This document shows, in pieces, positions 8,691 to 38,800 of a DNA stretch of 64,000 bases. The stretch spans positions 124,001-188,000 of the forward strand of contig NZ_MQUQ01000009.1 in NCBI RefSeq assembly GCF_001953865.1, given 5' to 3'. The notes beneath the pieces were generated by a model, which worked only from the letters and a program-made list of their open reading frames with translations, had not been told where the DNA came from and searched no databases. Each line of letters starts with the position of its first letter. The stretch's first letter is position 1. The DNA comes from Amycolatopsis coloradensis (GTDB lineage Bacteria; Actinomycetota; Actinomycetes; Mycobacteriales; Pseudonocardiaceae). A program made the translations under genes and the position numbers.

Positions 8691-10444
8691 CCCGCGAACT
8701 CCTCCCCACCGCCGACGGCAAGCGGATCCTCGCCGTCCTCGGCGAACTGCTCCGCACCTCGAAGGCCCGTGCCGCCGGCGCGCTCACGATGCTCGTCGGC
8801 GCGACCGCGATCGGGTTGCTCACCGTTCGCCTGCTGGGCCACATCGTCGATCTCGTCATCGAGAAACGGCCCGCGACCGAACTGACCACCCCCGTGGTGG
8901 GACTGGTCCTGGTCGCCGTCGCGCAGGCGATCGCGACGGCGCTGGGTGTCTCGCTGACCGCGAGACTCGGCGAAACGCTGTTGGCGGAACTGCGCGAACG
9001 GTTCGTCGACCGGGCGCTGAGCCTCCCGCTGGAACAGGTCGAACGCGCGGGCTCCGGTGATCTGACCGCCCGCGTCACCACCGACGTCACGGTGGTCGCG
9101 AGGGCGGTCCGTGACGCGCTGCCCGAACTCGGCCGCTCGGTGCTGACGATCGTGCTGACCCTCGGCGCGCTCGCCGTCCTCGACTGGCGGTTCCTCCTCG
9201 CCGCGCTGCTGGCGACGCCGATCCAGTCGCACACCGTCCGCTGGTACGTCCGCAACGCCGTCCCGCTGTACGCGAAGCAGCGGATCGCGACGGGTTCGCA
9301 GCAGCAGCAACTGCTCGACACGATCGGCGGCGCGAAGACCGTCCGCGCGTTCCGCCTCGCCGACGCCCACGTGGAGCGCGTCCGGCAGCGGTCCGAGGGC
9401 GCGATGGACCTGATGCTGCGCGGTGTCCGGCTGATGACGAGGTTCTTCGCCCGGCTCAACCTCGCCGAGTTCGTCGGTCTCTCCGCCGTGCTCGCGACCG
9501 GGTTCCTGCTGGTGGGCGCCGACGCGGTGACCGTCGGCGCGGCGACCGCGGCGGCACTGTACTTCCACAGCCTGTTCGGCCCGATCAACACCGCGCTGGC
9601 GCTGGTGGACGACGCGCAGGCGGCCGCGGCGAGCCTGGCCCGGCTCGTCGGTGTCGCCGACCTGCCCGCGCCACAGGAGCCCCGGCTGCCCGCGAAACCC
9701 GTTGACGCCTCGGTGAAGGCGGCCGGGATCTCTCACTCCTATGTGGACGGACACCCGGTACTGCGCGACGTCGACCTGAGCCTCTCCCCCGGCGAGCGGG
9801 TCGCACTGGTCGGGGCGAGCGGCGCCGGGAAGACGACGCTGGCCAAGCTGATCGCCGGGATCCACACCCCGGGCTCCGGCACGGTCTCCGTCGGCGGAGT
9901 GCCGCTCGACGAACTCGGGCCGTCCGCCACCCGGCGGGCTGTCGCGCTGATCAGCCAGGAGGTGCACGTCTTCGCCGGTTCGCTGGCGGACGACCTCCGG
10001 CTCGCGCGGCCCGGCGCGTCCCACGCGGAACTACTGGCGGCGCTGGAAAAAGTCGGCGCGCGAGGCTGGGCGGAAGCGCTGGACGAAGGTCTCGCGACCG
10101 TGGTCGGCGAAGGCGGTCACCAGCTGACGGTCACCCAATCCCAGCAGCTGGCACTGGCCAGGCTGGTCCTCGCGGATCCGCCGATCGCGATCCTCGACGA
10201 GGCCACCGCCGAAGCCGGGAGCGCGGGCGCGAAGACCCTCGAAGCCGCCGCGGCGGCCGCTCTCGAAGGCCGGACCGGTCTCGTCGTCGCGCACCGGCTG
10301 ACCCAGGCGGCGGCTTCGGACCGCGTCGTCGTGCTCGACGCGGGCGTGGTCGTCGAAAGCGGGACGCACGACGAACTCGTGGCCTCCGGTGGTCGGTACG
10401 CAACGCTTTGGGCGGCCTGGTCGGGCAACCGTTCACGGACGTGA
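8687..10444 (+). CDS. ABC exporter half-transporter B (TMD-NBD), degenerate signature motif
   Basis: A 585-residue half-transporter with six N-terminal membrane helices and a C-terminal ATPase domain. Walker A is intact (GASGAGKTTLAK), as is Walker B with its catalytic Glu (IAILDEAT). The LSGGQ signature is replaced by VTQSQQLALARL, and the D-loop Asp after SAL is altered (AEAGS). It is the exact complement of the upstream partner, so a heterodimer has one canonical and one dead ATP site. The ATG overlaps the upstream stop by four bases. Function with its partner is probably siderophore secretion, inferred from the two flanking iron boxes. Confidence 0.88.
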   Translation: MTRELLPTADGKRILAVLGELLRTSKARAAGALTMLVGATAIGLLTVRLLGHIVDLVIEKRPATELTTPVVGLVLVAVAQAIATALGVSLTARLGETLLAELRERFVDRALSLPLEQVERAGSGDLTARVTTDVTVVARAVRDALPELGRSVLTIVLTLGALAVLDWRFLLAALLATPIQSHTVRWYVRNAVPLYAKQRIATGSQQQQLLDTIGGAKTVRAFRLADAHVERVRQRSEGAMDLMLRGVRLMTRFFARLNLAEFVGLSAVLATGFLLVGADAVTVGAATAAALYFHSLFGPINTALALVDDAQAAAASLARLVGVADLPAPQEPRLPAKPVDASVKAAGISHSYVDGHPVLRDVDLSLSPGERVALVGASGAGKTTLAKLIAGIHTPGSGTVSVGGVPLDELGPSATRRAVALISQEVHVFAGSLADDLRLARPGASHAELLAALEKVGARGWAEALDEGLATVVGEGGHQLTVTQSQQLALARLVLADPPIAILDEATAEAGSAGAKTLEAAAAAALEGRTGLVVAHRLTQAAASDRVVVLDAGVVVESGTHDELVASGGRYATLWAAWSGNRSRT

Positions 10445-10487
10445 CCCGGGACGCAGGGCCGCCGGTTGCCATCGACTGGTGCGAGTC

Positions 10488-10506
10488 TTAGGTTAGCCAT
10501 ACCTGA
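10488..10506. promoter_or_regulatory. Iron box upstream of the siderophore-binding lipoprotein
   Basis: TTAGGTTAGCCATACCTGA matches the first nine positions of the IdeR/DmdR consensus exactly and most of the second half-site. It lies about 40 bases before the lipoprotein start codon, a suitable place for iron-dependent repression. Confidence 0.82.
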
Positions 10507-10547
10507 ATCCGGCATTTCGCTGGACCGCCGATCAAGAAGGACGGATG

Positions 10548-11633
10548 ATGGCCCGAATCCCCACCCTCTCCGCCGTGCGCGGGCGCCTGCGGACCGCCGG
10601 CGTGCTGGCGTCCACCCTGGTGCTGGCTGCCTCGCTCACCGCGTGCGGAGGCGGCGGCGAGTCGGCCACCCCGGCCGCGCAGAACTCCGCGGGCTCCGCG
10701 GTCGACGCGAACGCGTTCCCGACGACGATCGAGCACAAGTACGGCAGCACCACCATCACCCAGGAGCCCAAACGCGTCGTCACGGTCGGGCTGACCGAAC
10801 AGGACGCGCTGCTCGCCCTCGGCGTCGTCCCGGTCGGGGTCACCGACTGGCTCGGCAAGTTCCCCGGCACCATCGGCCCGTGGGCGACCGACAAGCTCGG
10901 CGGCGCCGCGCTGCCCGAGGTCCTCAAGGACGTCGACGGTCCGCAGTACGAGAAGATCGCCGCGCTCAAGCCGGATCTGATCATCGCGCTGTACTCCGGG
11001 CTCACCAAGGAGCAGTACGACAAACTGAGCCAGATCGGCGTCCCGGTCGTCGCGCAGCCCAAGGAGTACAACGACTACGGCATCCCCTGGAACGAGGCGA
11101 CCAAGAAGGTCGGCCAGGCCGTCGGCCGCGCCACCAAGGCGAACGAACTGGTCAAGGGCGTCGAGGACAAGTTCGCCCAGGCCCGCGAGGACCACCCGGA
11201 GTTCGCGGGCAAGTCGGCGCTGATGGCCTCGACCTACGAGGGTTACTTCGTCTACGGCAGCCAAGACGGCCGTTCGCACATCCTCGAATCGCTCGGCTTC
11301 AACCTGCCCGCCGACCTCGACACCATCATCGGCGACAAGTTCGGCAAGAGCCTCAGCGCCGAACGGACCGACCTGCTCGACCGTGACGCGCTCGTGTGGC
11401 TCATCGACACCCCAGCCAAGGCGCAGGACATTCTCGGCAAGGACGCGCTCTACACCGGCTTGAAGGTGGCGAAGGAAAAGCGTGAGGTCTTCATCGAGAA
11501 CGAAGGCACCTACGGCAGCGCCGTCTCGTTCGTGACCGTGCTGAGCCTGCCGTACGTGATCGACCGGATCGTCCCGCAGCTGGCCGCCGCGGTCGACGGC
11601 GACCCGAAGACCGAAGTCAAGCCTGCGTCCTGA
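10548..11633 (+). CDS. Iron-siderophore substrate-binding lipoprotein (FecB/FepB type)
   Basis: A 361-residue periplasmic-binding-type protein. The N terminus is a lipoprotein signal with charged start, hydrophobic core and lipobox LTAC, so Cys anchors it to the outer face of the membrane. The mature part is a helical-backbone metal-receptor (FecB) domain: KRVVTVGLTEQDALLALG, the long linker helix and the C-terminal PYVIDRIV segment fit. It should capture the ferric siderophore and hand it to the two FecCD permeases. Two adjacent ATGs exist. The second, at 10548, is better spaced from AAGGA (six bases) than the first at 10545. An iron box precedes it and a strong hairpin terminator follows. 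Confidence 0.92.
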   Translation: MARIPTLSAVRGRLRTAGVLASTLVLAASLTACGGGGESATPAAQNSAGSAVDANAFPTTIEHKYGSTTITQEPKRVVTVGLTEQDALLALGVVPVGVTDWLGKFPGTIGPWATDKLGGAALPEVLKDVDGPQYEKIAALKPDLIIALYSGLTKEQYDKLSQIGVPVVAQPKEYNDYGIPWNEATKKVGQAVGRATKANELVKGVEDKFAQAREDHPEFAGKSALMASTYEGYFVYGSQDGRSHILESLGFNLPADLDTIIGDKFGKSLSAERTDLLDRDALVWLIDTPAKAQDILGKDALYTGLKVAKEKREVFIENEGTYGSAVSFVTVLSLPYVIDRIVPQLAAAVDGDPKTEVKPAS

Positions 11634-11648
11634 CCAGGCGCAGCGGAG

Positions 11649-11683
11649 AACAGGGCCGCGAGTGTGACGCTCGCGGCCCTGTT
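11649..11683 (+). terminator. Hairpin terminator after the binding lipoprotein
   Basis: A perfect 14-base stem (AACAGGGCCGCGAG and its complement) closes a 7-base loop and is followed by TTT. It sits between the convergent lipoprotein and MbtH genes and could stop transcripts from the plus strand. The A-rich base on the other side gives some bidirectional capacity. Confidence 0.78.
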
Positions 11684-11701
11684 TCGTGCGTGGTGGCCCG
11701 G

Positions 11702-11785
11702 AACTCACGTGATCAGACGGCGAACACTCGTGCTTGAACGGCGAACTCGCGTGATCAGACGGACGACACGCGTGATTGCACGGAC
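11702..11785. repeat. Four tandem copies of a degenerate 21-base repeat
   Basis: Four units of exactly 21 bases run head to tail at 11702, 11723, 11744 and 11765. The best-conserved unit is AACTCGCGTGATCAGACGGAC, and units one and three are nearly identical. There are no spacers, so this is not CRISPR. It lies in the convergent gap between the lipoprotein and MbtH genes. Function unknown. Confidence 0.7.
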
Positions 11786-11830
11786 GATGGAGGAATTGGG
11801 ACGCTGAAACGTCCCGATTCCTCCATCGTC
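11783..11830. repeat. Intergenic hairpin repeat, copy 1
   Basis: An inverted repeat with arms starting GACGATGGAGGAATTGGG and ending CCGATTCCTCCATCGTC around a short CTGAAA loop, with one mismatch near the middle. A diverged copy occurs at 38626-38672, so this is a dispersed element rather than a simple terminator. Confidence 0.7.
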
Positions 11831-11852
11831 ACCGCTGAAGCTGCGGACGTGG

Positions 11853-12058
11853 TCAGGACTCCATGGCCTTGATGAGCGAAGTGGGCCTCAGGTCGGTCCA
11901 GTTGGTCTCGACGTACTCGAGGCACTCCGGGCGCGAAGCCGGGCCGAACTTCGTGGTCCAGCCCGCCGGGACCTCTACGAACTCGGGCCACAGGCTGTGC
12001 TGTCCCTCGTCGTTGACCAGCACCAGGTACGTGCCGTCGGGGTTCTCGAACGGGTTCG

Positions 12059-12062
<4 letters not shown>
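11853..12062 (-). CDS. MbtH-like protein, NRPS adenylation-domain chaperone
   Basis: A complete 69-residue MbtH-family protein. It begins [26 protein letters not shown] and keeps the invariant NxExQxSLWP block and the later Trp residues (GWTTKFG, NWTDLRP). MbtH proteins bind NRPS adenylation domains and are needed for their solubility or activity. The ATG overlaps the stop codon of the giant NRPS gene as ATGA, so it is translationally coupled to that gene and is presumably its dedicated partner. It is the last gene of the hydroxylase-NRPS-MbtH operon. Confidence 0.95.
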
Positions 12063-34393
<22,331 letters not shown>

Positions 34394-34432
34394 CGGGTTC
34401 TGCCTCCACCGTTCAGGAGCGTCGTCTGCGGG

Positions 34433-35776
34433 TCAGGCCGTTCCGGTGCCGCTCACCGCGTACTCGGGCCGCGTCACGCCGGCAGCCCGCCGGTCCACAA
34501 TGGACCGCAGGATCTCGCCGACCCGGACGGCGGTGTTGGACAGCAGCGACGACGTGATGCCGTGGGTGTGCTCCGTGCCGCCCTGGAGGTAGATCCCGCC
34601 GCCCAGCGGCGGTTCGGTGACGATCCGGTAGTCGCGTTCGACGCGCAGCCTGCCCTCGCCGTCACGCAGGCACGCGGAGGCGAGTTCACCGAGCAACGGC
34701 GTCGGGTCCGCCGGGCTGTACCCGGTGGCGTACACGACGAAATCGGCGTCGAGCCGGGTCTGCTCACCGGTCTCCAGCGCCTCGAGGGTGAACCGCACTC
34801 CGGAGCCGGTGTCGACGACTTCGGTGGGACGGGAGACGTTGATCAGCTTCAGCCGCTCGATGCCCTGCACCTTCTCGCGGTAGACACGGCGGTACAGCTC
34901 GTCGATCAGATCGATGTCCACGGCCGAATAGTTGGTCGCGCCGTGGTAACGCATCAGGCGCTCCTTGACCGCTTCCGGCGCCTCGTAGAACCGCCCGACC
35001 GCCTCGGGGTCGAAGATCCGGTTGGCGAACGCGCTGTCGTCGGCCGGGCTGTAGCCGTAGCGCGCGAACACCGCGCACACCTCGGCCAAGGGGAAGCGGT
35101 CGTGCAGCAGCGCGCTGACCTCGGCCGCGCTCTGGCCGGCTCCGACGACGACGAACCGGCGCGGCTCTTCGGCGGCCATGCCCTCGACGCGGTGCAGCAG
35201 TTCGCTGTTGTGCCAGACGCGGGCACCCGGTGTCACACCGTCGGGGAGGTTCGGCCGCAACCCGGTGCCCATCACCAGATTGCGGGCACGCAGGTTCACC
35301 AGTTCTCCGCCGGTGCGGGCGTGGACGTCGAAGAACACGGTCTCTTCGCCGTCCAAGACCGGCGTCACCGAAAGGACTTCGGTGCCGTAGGAAACCAGGT
35401 CGTCGACCTTTTCCGCCGCCCATTCGAAGTAGTCGTGGAACTCGATCCGCAACGGGAACAGGTTCTTGTGGTTGATGAAATCGACCAGCCGGTCCTTGCT
35501 GTGCAGATACGACAGGAAGCTGAACGAACTCGTCGGATTCCGCATCGTCGCGAGGTCCTTGAGGAACGAGACCTGCATGGTGGCGTTGTCGATCAGCATC
35601 CCGCGATGCCAGCCGAACCGGACCTGGCGCTCGAGGAAGTGGGCCGTGACGGTCTCGGCCCCCGGCGCGGCGTTGTGCTCGGTGACCGCGATGGCGAGCG
35701 CCAGGTTCGACGGCCCGAACCCGACCCCGACCACGTCGTAGACCGGAACCCGTTCACCGACCACTGCTCGTGCCAT
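34433..35776 (-). CDS. L-ornithine N5-monooxygenase (siderophore hydroxylase)
   Basis: A 447-residue flavoprotein that hydroxylates the side-chain nitrogen of L-ornithine with FAD, NADPH and O2, the first step to hydroxamate ligands. The FAD-binding loop GVGFGPSNLAL is at about residues 17-27. The region FLKDLATMRNPTSSFSFLSYL is diagnostic of the lysine/ornithine hydroxylase family, and the NADPH loop VGAGQSAAE lies near residue 215. The C-terminal ATGYSP motif is also family-typical. Ornithine rather than lysine is inferred from the NRPS code and the formyltransferase. It leads the operon with the NRPS and MbtH, behind an iron box. The ATG is preceded by AGGGG. Confidence 0.94.
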   Translation of the reverse strand: MARAVVGERVPVYDVVGVGFGPSNLALAIAVTEHNAAPGAETVTAHFLERQVRFGWHRGMLIDNATMQVSFLKDLATMRNPTSSFSFLSYLHSKDRLVDFINHKNLFPLRIEFHDYFEWAAEKVDDLVSYGTEVLSVTPVLDGEETVFFDVHARTGGELVNLRARNLVMGTGLRPNLPDGVTPGARVWHNSELLHRVEGMAAEEPRRFVVVGAGQSAAEVSALLHDRFPLAEVCAVFARYGYSPADDSAFANRIFDPEAVGRFYEAPEAVKERLMRYHGATNYSAVDIDLIDELYRRVYREKVQGIERLKLINVSRPTEVVDTGSGVRFTLEALETGEQTRLDADFVVYATGYSPADPTPLLGELASACLRDGEGRLRVERDYRIVTEPPLGGGIYLQGGTEHTHGITSSLLSNTAVRVGEILRSIVDRRAAGVTRPEYAVSGTGTA

Positions 35777-35836
35777 CTTGAACCCCTAGCGCGGCTCGGC
35801 CGCATCTCGGTACTTCGTTACAAAGACCAGGGAACC

Positions 35837-35865
35837 CTAACCTAAGTTAGGTGAGGCTCAACTAG
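35837..35865. promoter_or_regulatory. Overlapping iron boxes in the divergent biosynthesis promoter
   Basis: TTAGGTGAGGCTCAACTAG (35847-35865) matches about 15 of 19 consensus positions. It is overlapped by the palindrome ACCTAAGTTAGGT just to its left, giving an extended array of half-sites. The array lies between the hydroxylase-NRPS-MbtH operon and the formyltransferase gene, so one iron-repressed region drives both sides. Confidence 0.78.
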
Positions 35866-35913
35866 TACTTTCAGTGGTGATGTTCATCCCTCGACCAGGA
35901 GGAGGCCGGTCCC

Positions 35914-36861
35914 ATGCGGGTCGCCATGTTCGGATACCAGACCTGGGGACACCGCACCCTGCGTGCGTTGATCGACGCGGGCCACGATGTCGCCCTCGTC
36001 GTCACCCACCCGAAGAGTGACCACGCCTACGAGAAGATCTGGTCCGATTCCGTCGCCGATCTCGCCGAGGCCAACGGGATCCGGGCGCTGCTGCGTCAGC
36101 GTCCCGACGACGCCGAACTGCTGGCGGAGCTGAAAGAAGCCGACCTCGATCTGATCGTGGCCAACAACTGGCGCACCTGGCTGCCGCCCGAGATCTTCGA
36201 GATGCCGCGCCACGGCACGCTGAACGTGCACGACTCGCTGCTGCCCGCCTACGCCGGCTTCTCGCCACTGATCTGGGCGCTCATCAACGGCGAGCCGGAA
36301 GTGGGGGTCACGGCTCACATGATGGACGCCGACCTGGACGCGGGCGACATCGTGCTCCAGCGATCCGTCCAGGTCGGGCCGAAGGACACGACGACCGATC
36401 TCTTCCACCGGACGGTCGATCTCATCGCGCCGATCACCACCGACGCCATCGAGCTGATCGCGAAGGGGAACTTCACACCGGTCAAGCAGGACAGGTCGAA
36501 AGCCAGCTTCTTCCACAAGCGCGCCCTCCAAGACAGTCTCATCGACTGGACGTGGCCGGCCGACGAGATCGAGCGGCTGGTACGCGCGCAGTCCGACCCG
36601 TACCCCAACGCCTTCACCTACCACCGCGGCAAGCAGCTGCGCGTCGTCCGCTCGTCGGTTTCGGCGGGCCTCTACGGCGGCACCCCCGGCCGGATCTTCA
36701 TCCGTGAGGGTGAGGGCGTCGTGATCGTCGCCGGTCCCGAAGCGCGCCGCGGCCGGTCGCACGGGCTCGTCATCGAGCGGGTCCGGACCGAGGACGGCAC
36801 CGAACTGGCCGCGACCGACTACTTCCGCACCATGGGCGGCTACCTCACAACTCGCCCCTGA
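35914..36861 (+). CDS. N5-hydroxyornithine formyltransferase (methionyl-tRNA formyltransferase-like)
   Basis: A 315-residue formyltransferase that moves a formyl group from 10-formyl-tetrahydrofolate to hydroxyornithine, giving the formyl-hydroxamate of coelichelin-type siderophores. The Fmt-family triad is visible as Asn104 and His106 in LNVHDSLLPAYAG and Asp145 in LDAGDI. A C-terminal domain follows (ERLVRAQSDPYPNAFTYHRGKQL). It is not the housekeeping Fmt, because it sits in the siderophore locus behind the iron box and differs in its N terminus (MFGYQTWGHRTL). The ATG is preceded by AGGAGGAGG. The gene is divergent from the hydroxylase and single in its transcript, as far as can be seen. 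Confidence 0.92.
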   Translation: MRVAMFGYQTWGHRTLRALIDAGHDVALVVTHPKSDHAYEKIWSDSVADLAEANGIRALLRQRPDDAELLAELKEADLDLIVANNWRTWLPPEIFEMPRHGTLNVHDSLLPAYAGFSPLIWALINGEPEVGVTAHMMDADLDAGDIVLQRSVQVGPKDTTTDLFHRTVDLIAPITTDAIELIAKGNFTPVKQDRSKASFFHKRALQDSLIDWTWPADEIERLVRAQSDPYPNAFTYHRGKQLRVVRSSVSAGLYGGTPGRIFIREGEGVVIVAGPEARRGRSHGLVIERVRTEDGTELAATDYFRTMGGYLTTRP

Positions 36862-36961
36862 TCTGCGGTTTCACGGTCACAGGAAAAAAGTCATCGCGAG
36901 ACCGATGAGTTCTCGCGAAGGGCGCCGTTACATCGGGTAGGAACACTCGATGGGAGGCGCC

Positions 36962-37924
36962 ATGACCGACACGATCGCCGCGGCGAAGGCGGGAGACCAA
37001 ACCGCCTTCGCCGCGCTCACCGAACGGCACCGGCGGGAACTGCACGTCCACTGCTACCGGATGCTCGGCTCGTTCGACGAGGCGGAAGACGTCGTCCAGG
37101 AAGCGCTGCTCAACGCTTGGCGCGGACTGGACACGTTCGACGGCGGGAACTTCCGCGCGTGGCTGTACCGGATCGCCACCAACGCCTGCCTCGACGCGAT
37201 CCGCAGGAACGAACGGCGGGTGCCGTCGCTGCGTTCGTTCGCCGAAGTTCCCTGGATCCAGCCGTATCCGGACCGGCTGCTGGACGAGATCGCGCCGTCC
37301 GAAGCCGAACCGGACGCGCTCGCCGTCGCCAGGGAGACCATCGAACTCGCCTTCCTCGCGGTGCTCCAGCTGCTGCCCCCGCGGCAACGCGCGGTGCTGA
37401 TCCTGCGTGACGTGCTCGGCTGGCAGGCCGCCGAAACCGCCGGTCTGCTGGACCTGTCGGTCCCCGCCGCGAACAGCGCGCTGCAACGCGGCCGGGCGAC
37501 CCTGCGCGAACGCCTTCCGCGGCGGCGAGGCGACTGGTCGGCGTCCGCGCCGTCCGAAGAGGAACGAGCGCTGGTCCGGCGGCTCGTCCACGCGCACGAC
37601 AGCGGCGACTTCAGCACGCTGAGCCGCCTGGTCCGCGACGACGTCCGCGTGACCATGCCCCCGGAGCCGCACTGCTACATCGGACTCGAACACCTCGCCA
37701 GGCACGGCAGGATCGCTGAAGAGATGGGCGAATGGCGTGCCGTCGCGGTCGACGCGAACCGAATGCCCGCCTTCGCCTCGTACCTACGGCGCCCCGGCGA
37801 CACGGTCTTCCGCGCCTTCAAACTCGATGTCGTCCGCGTCGTCGGCGAGCTGGCCGCGGAGTTCACCACGTTCGACAGCCACCTGTTCCCGGCCTTCGGC
37901 CTGGACGCCACCCTGAGGGGATGA
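36962..37924 (+). CDS. ECF sigma-70 factor with C-terminal SnoaL-like domain (SigG-type)
   Basis: A 320-residue RNA polymerase sigma factor. Region 2 is visible as YRMLGSFDEAEDVVQEALLNAWR followed by FRAWLYRIATNACLD. Region 4 is LPPRQRAVLILRDVLGWQAAETAGLLDLS. After residue about 195 comes a SnoaL/NTF2-like domain (VHAHDSGDFSTLSRLVRDDVRV), which in such ECF groups replaces a separate anti-sigma factor and tunes activity. The ATG at 36962 has GGAGG four bases upstream and is preferred over one four codons earlier. The next gene starts four bases after its stop, so they are cotranscribed. Confidence 0.9.
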   Translation: MTDTIAAAKAGDQTAFAALTERHRRELHVHCYRMLGSFDEAEDVVQEALLNAWRGLDTFDGGNFRAWLYRIATNACLDAIRRNERRVPSLRSFAEVPWIQPYPDRLLDEIAPSEAEPDALAVARETIELAFLAVLQLLPPRQRAVLILRDVLGWQAAETAGLLDLSVPAANSALQRGRATLRERLPRRRGDWSASAPSEEERALVRRLVHAHDSGDFSTLSRLVRDDVRVTMPPEPHCYIGLEHLARHGRIAEEMGEWRAVAVDANRMPAFASYLRRPGDTVFRAFKLDVVRVVGELAAEFTTFDSHLFPAFGLDATLRG

Positions 37925-37928
37925 AGCA

Positions 37929-38366
37929 ATGCCGGAGAAGATGACCGACGACCAGCGCCGCGCCTTTCTCACCGAAGGCACCCGCACCGCCGTCTTCGCG
38001 ACGGTCCGCCCGGACGGCAGGCCGCACGCCGTCCCGGTCTGGTTCGCCCTCGACGGCGACGACGTACTGGTCAACCTGGGCGCCGACACCGTCAAAGGCA
38101 AGGCGCTCAAGGAGAATCCGTGCGTGTCGGTGGTCGCCGACGACCCGCGTCCGCCGTATTCGTTCGTGAGTGTCGAGGGTGTCGCGGAGATCGTTTCGGA
38201 TCCCGACGAGGTCCGCCGCGGTTCGGCGCTGATCGCCGAGCGGTACCTCGGGGAAGCCGGGCAGGAGACGATCGACGGCTGGCTGGCCTACGCGACGTCA
38301 CCGGGGAAGGTGCTGGTGCGGGTGCGGCCGAAGCATCTCGTGGCGATCGCGAAGGTGGGCGGTTGA
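37929..38366 (+). CDS. PPOX-class flavin/F420-dependent protein
   Basis: A 145-residue split-barrel protein of the pyridoxamine-phosphate-oxidase-like superfamily, many actinomycete members of which use coenzyme F420. Visible blocks are TRTAVFATVRPDGRPHAVPVWFAL, which forms part of the cofactor site, GKALKENPCVSVVADD, and the C-terminal VLVRVRPKHLVAI. The substrate is unknown. It lies four bases downstream of the ECF sigma gene and is likely cotranscribed with it. A second ATG at 37941 (MTDDQ), immediately after GGAGAAG, is an alternative start. A very long hairpin follows the stop codon. Confidence 0.85.
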   Translation: MPEKMTDDQRRAFLTEGTRTAVFATVRPDGRPHAVPVWFALDGDDVLVNLGADTVKGKALKENPCVSVVADDPRPPYSFVSVEGVAEIVSDPDEVRRGSALIAERYLGEAGQETIDGWLAYATSPGKVLVRVRPKHLVAIAKVGG

Positions 38367-38391
38367 AGCACGGGCACCACCAGCCCTTCCG

Positions 38392-38450
38392 GGTGTCGCG
38401 AAAGCCACTTTCGGGACATCTGATGTCCCCAAAGTGGCTTTCGCGACACC
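38392..38450. repeat. Near-perfect 29-base inverted repeat (dispersed hairpin or terminator)
   Basis: Arms of about 29 bases, beginning GGTGTCGCGAAAGCCACTTT and ending with its complement, enclose a single T with one mismatch. This is longer than a standard terminator needs. It starts 26 bases after the PPOX gene stop, so it may also terminate that transcript. It resembles a mobile-type or REP-like intergenic hairpin. Confidence 0.72.
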
Positions 38451-38625
38451 GGGGCGCCAGCCTTCGGGAGCAGAGGGGACAGCGGCTCTCGTGAGGCGCG
38501 GGTGGCGATTCGGGTTCTGGTAGACCGGTATTGCCCGACCACTGGTCGCCGCCAAGGACGTTGAACCTCAATCCTTTCCGCTCGACTGTGCCAGGAACGG
38601 CTTGAGCTTGATCAACGACCGGCGC

Positions 38626-38672
38626 GACGATGCAGGGATCTGGGCACTGAACGTCCCGATTCCCCCATCGTC
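38626..38672. repeat. Intergenic hairpin repeat, copy 2
   Basis: An imperfect inverted repeat that begins GACGATGCAGGGATCTGGGC and ends GTCCCGATTCCCCCATCGTC. The end sequences and the CTGAA loop match the element at 11783-11830 closely, with compensating differences, so these are two copies of one dispersed family. Confidence 0.68.
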
Positions 38673-38800
38673 ACCCCTCGGGTCGTCCCGACCCGGCCGT
38701 AGCTACCCAAAACACTCTTGGCCCGACACGAAGCCACCCGATGTACCGGCGAGCGGGGCTTCACTTGGCCCCCACCGCCGTTCGGGACCAGGATGGCCCG

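Larger units (their letters stand above)
38367..38800. other. Non-coding gap between the PPOX and alpha-galactosidase genes
   Basis: This 434-base gap holds the long hairpin at 38392-38450 and the second copy of the dispersed hairpin at 38626-38672. I find no credible gene here. Short open frames on both strands lack start signals and family resemblance. The promoter of the alpha-galactosidase must lie in its right part, but I cannot pick -35 and -10 boxes with confidence. Confidence 0.6.

Noticed and set aside
11702..11785. CRISPR array
   Set aside because: The units are directly adjacent with no spacers, vary between copies, and no cas gene is nearby.
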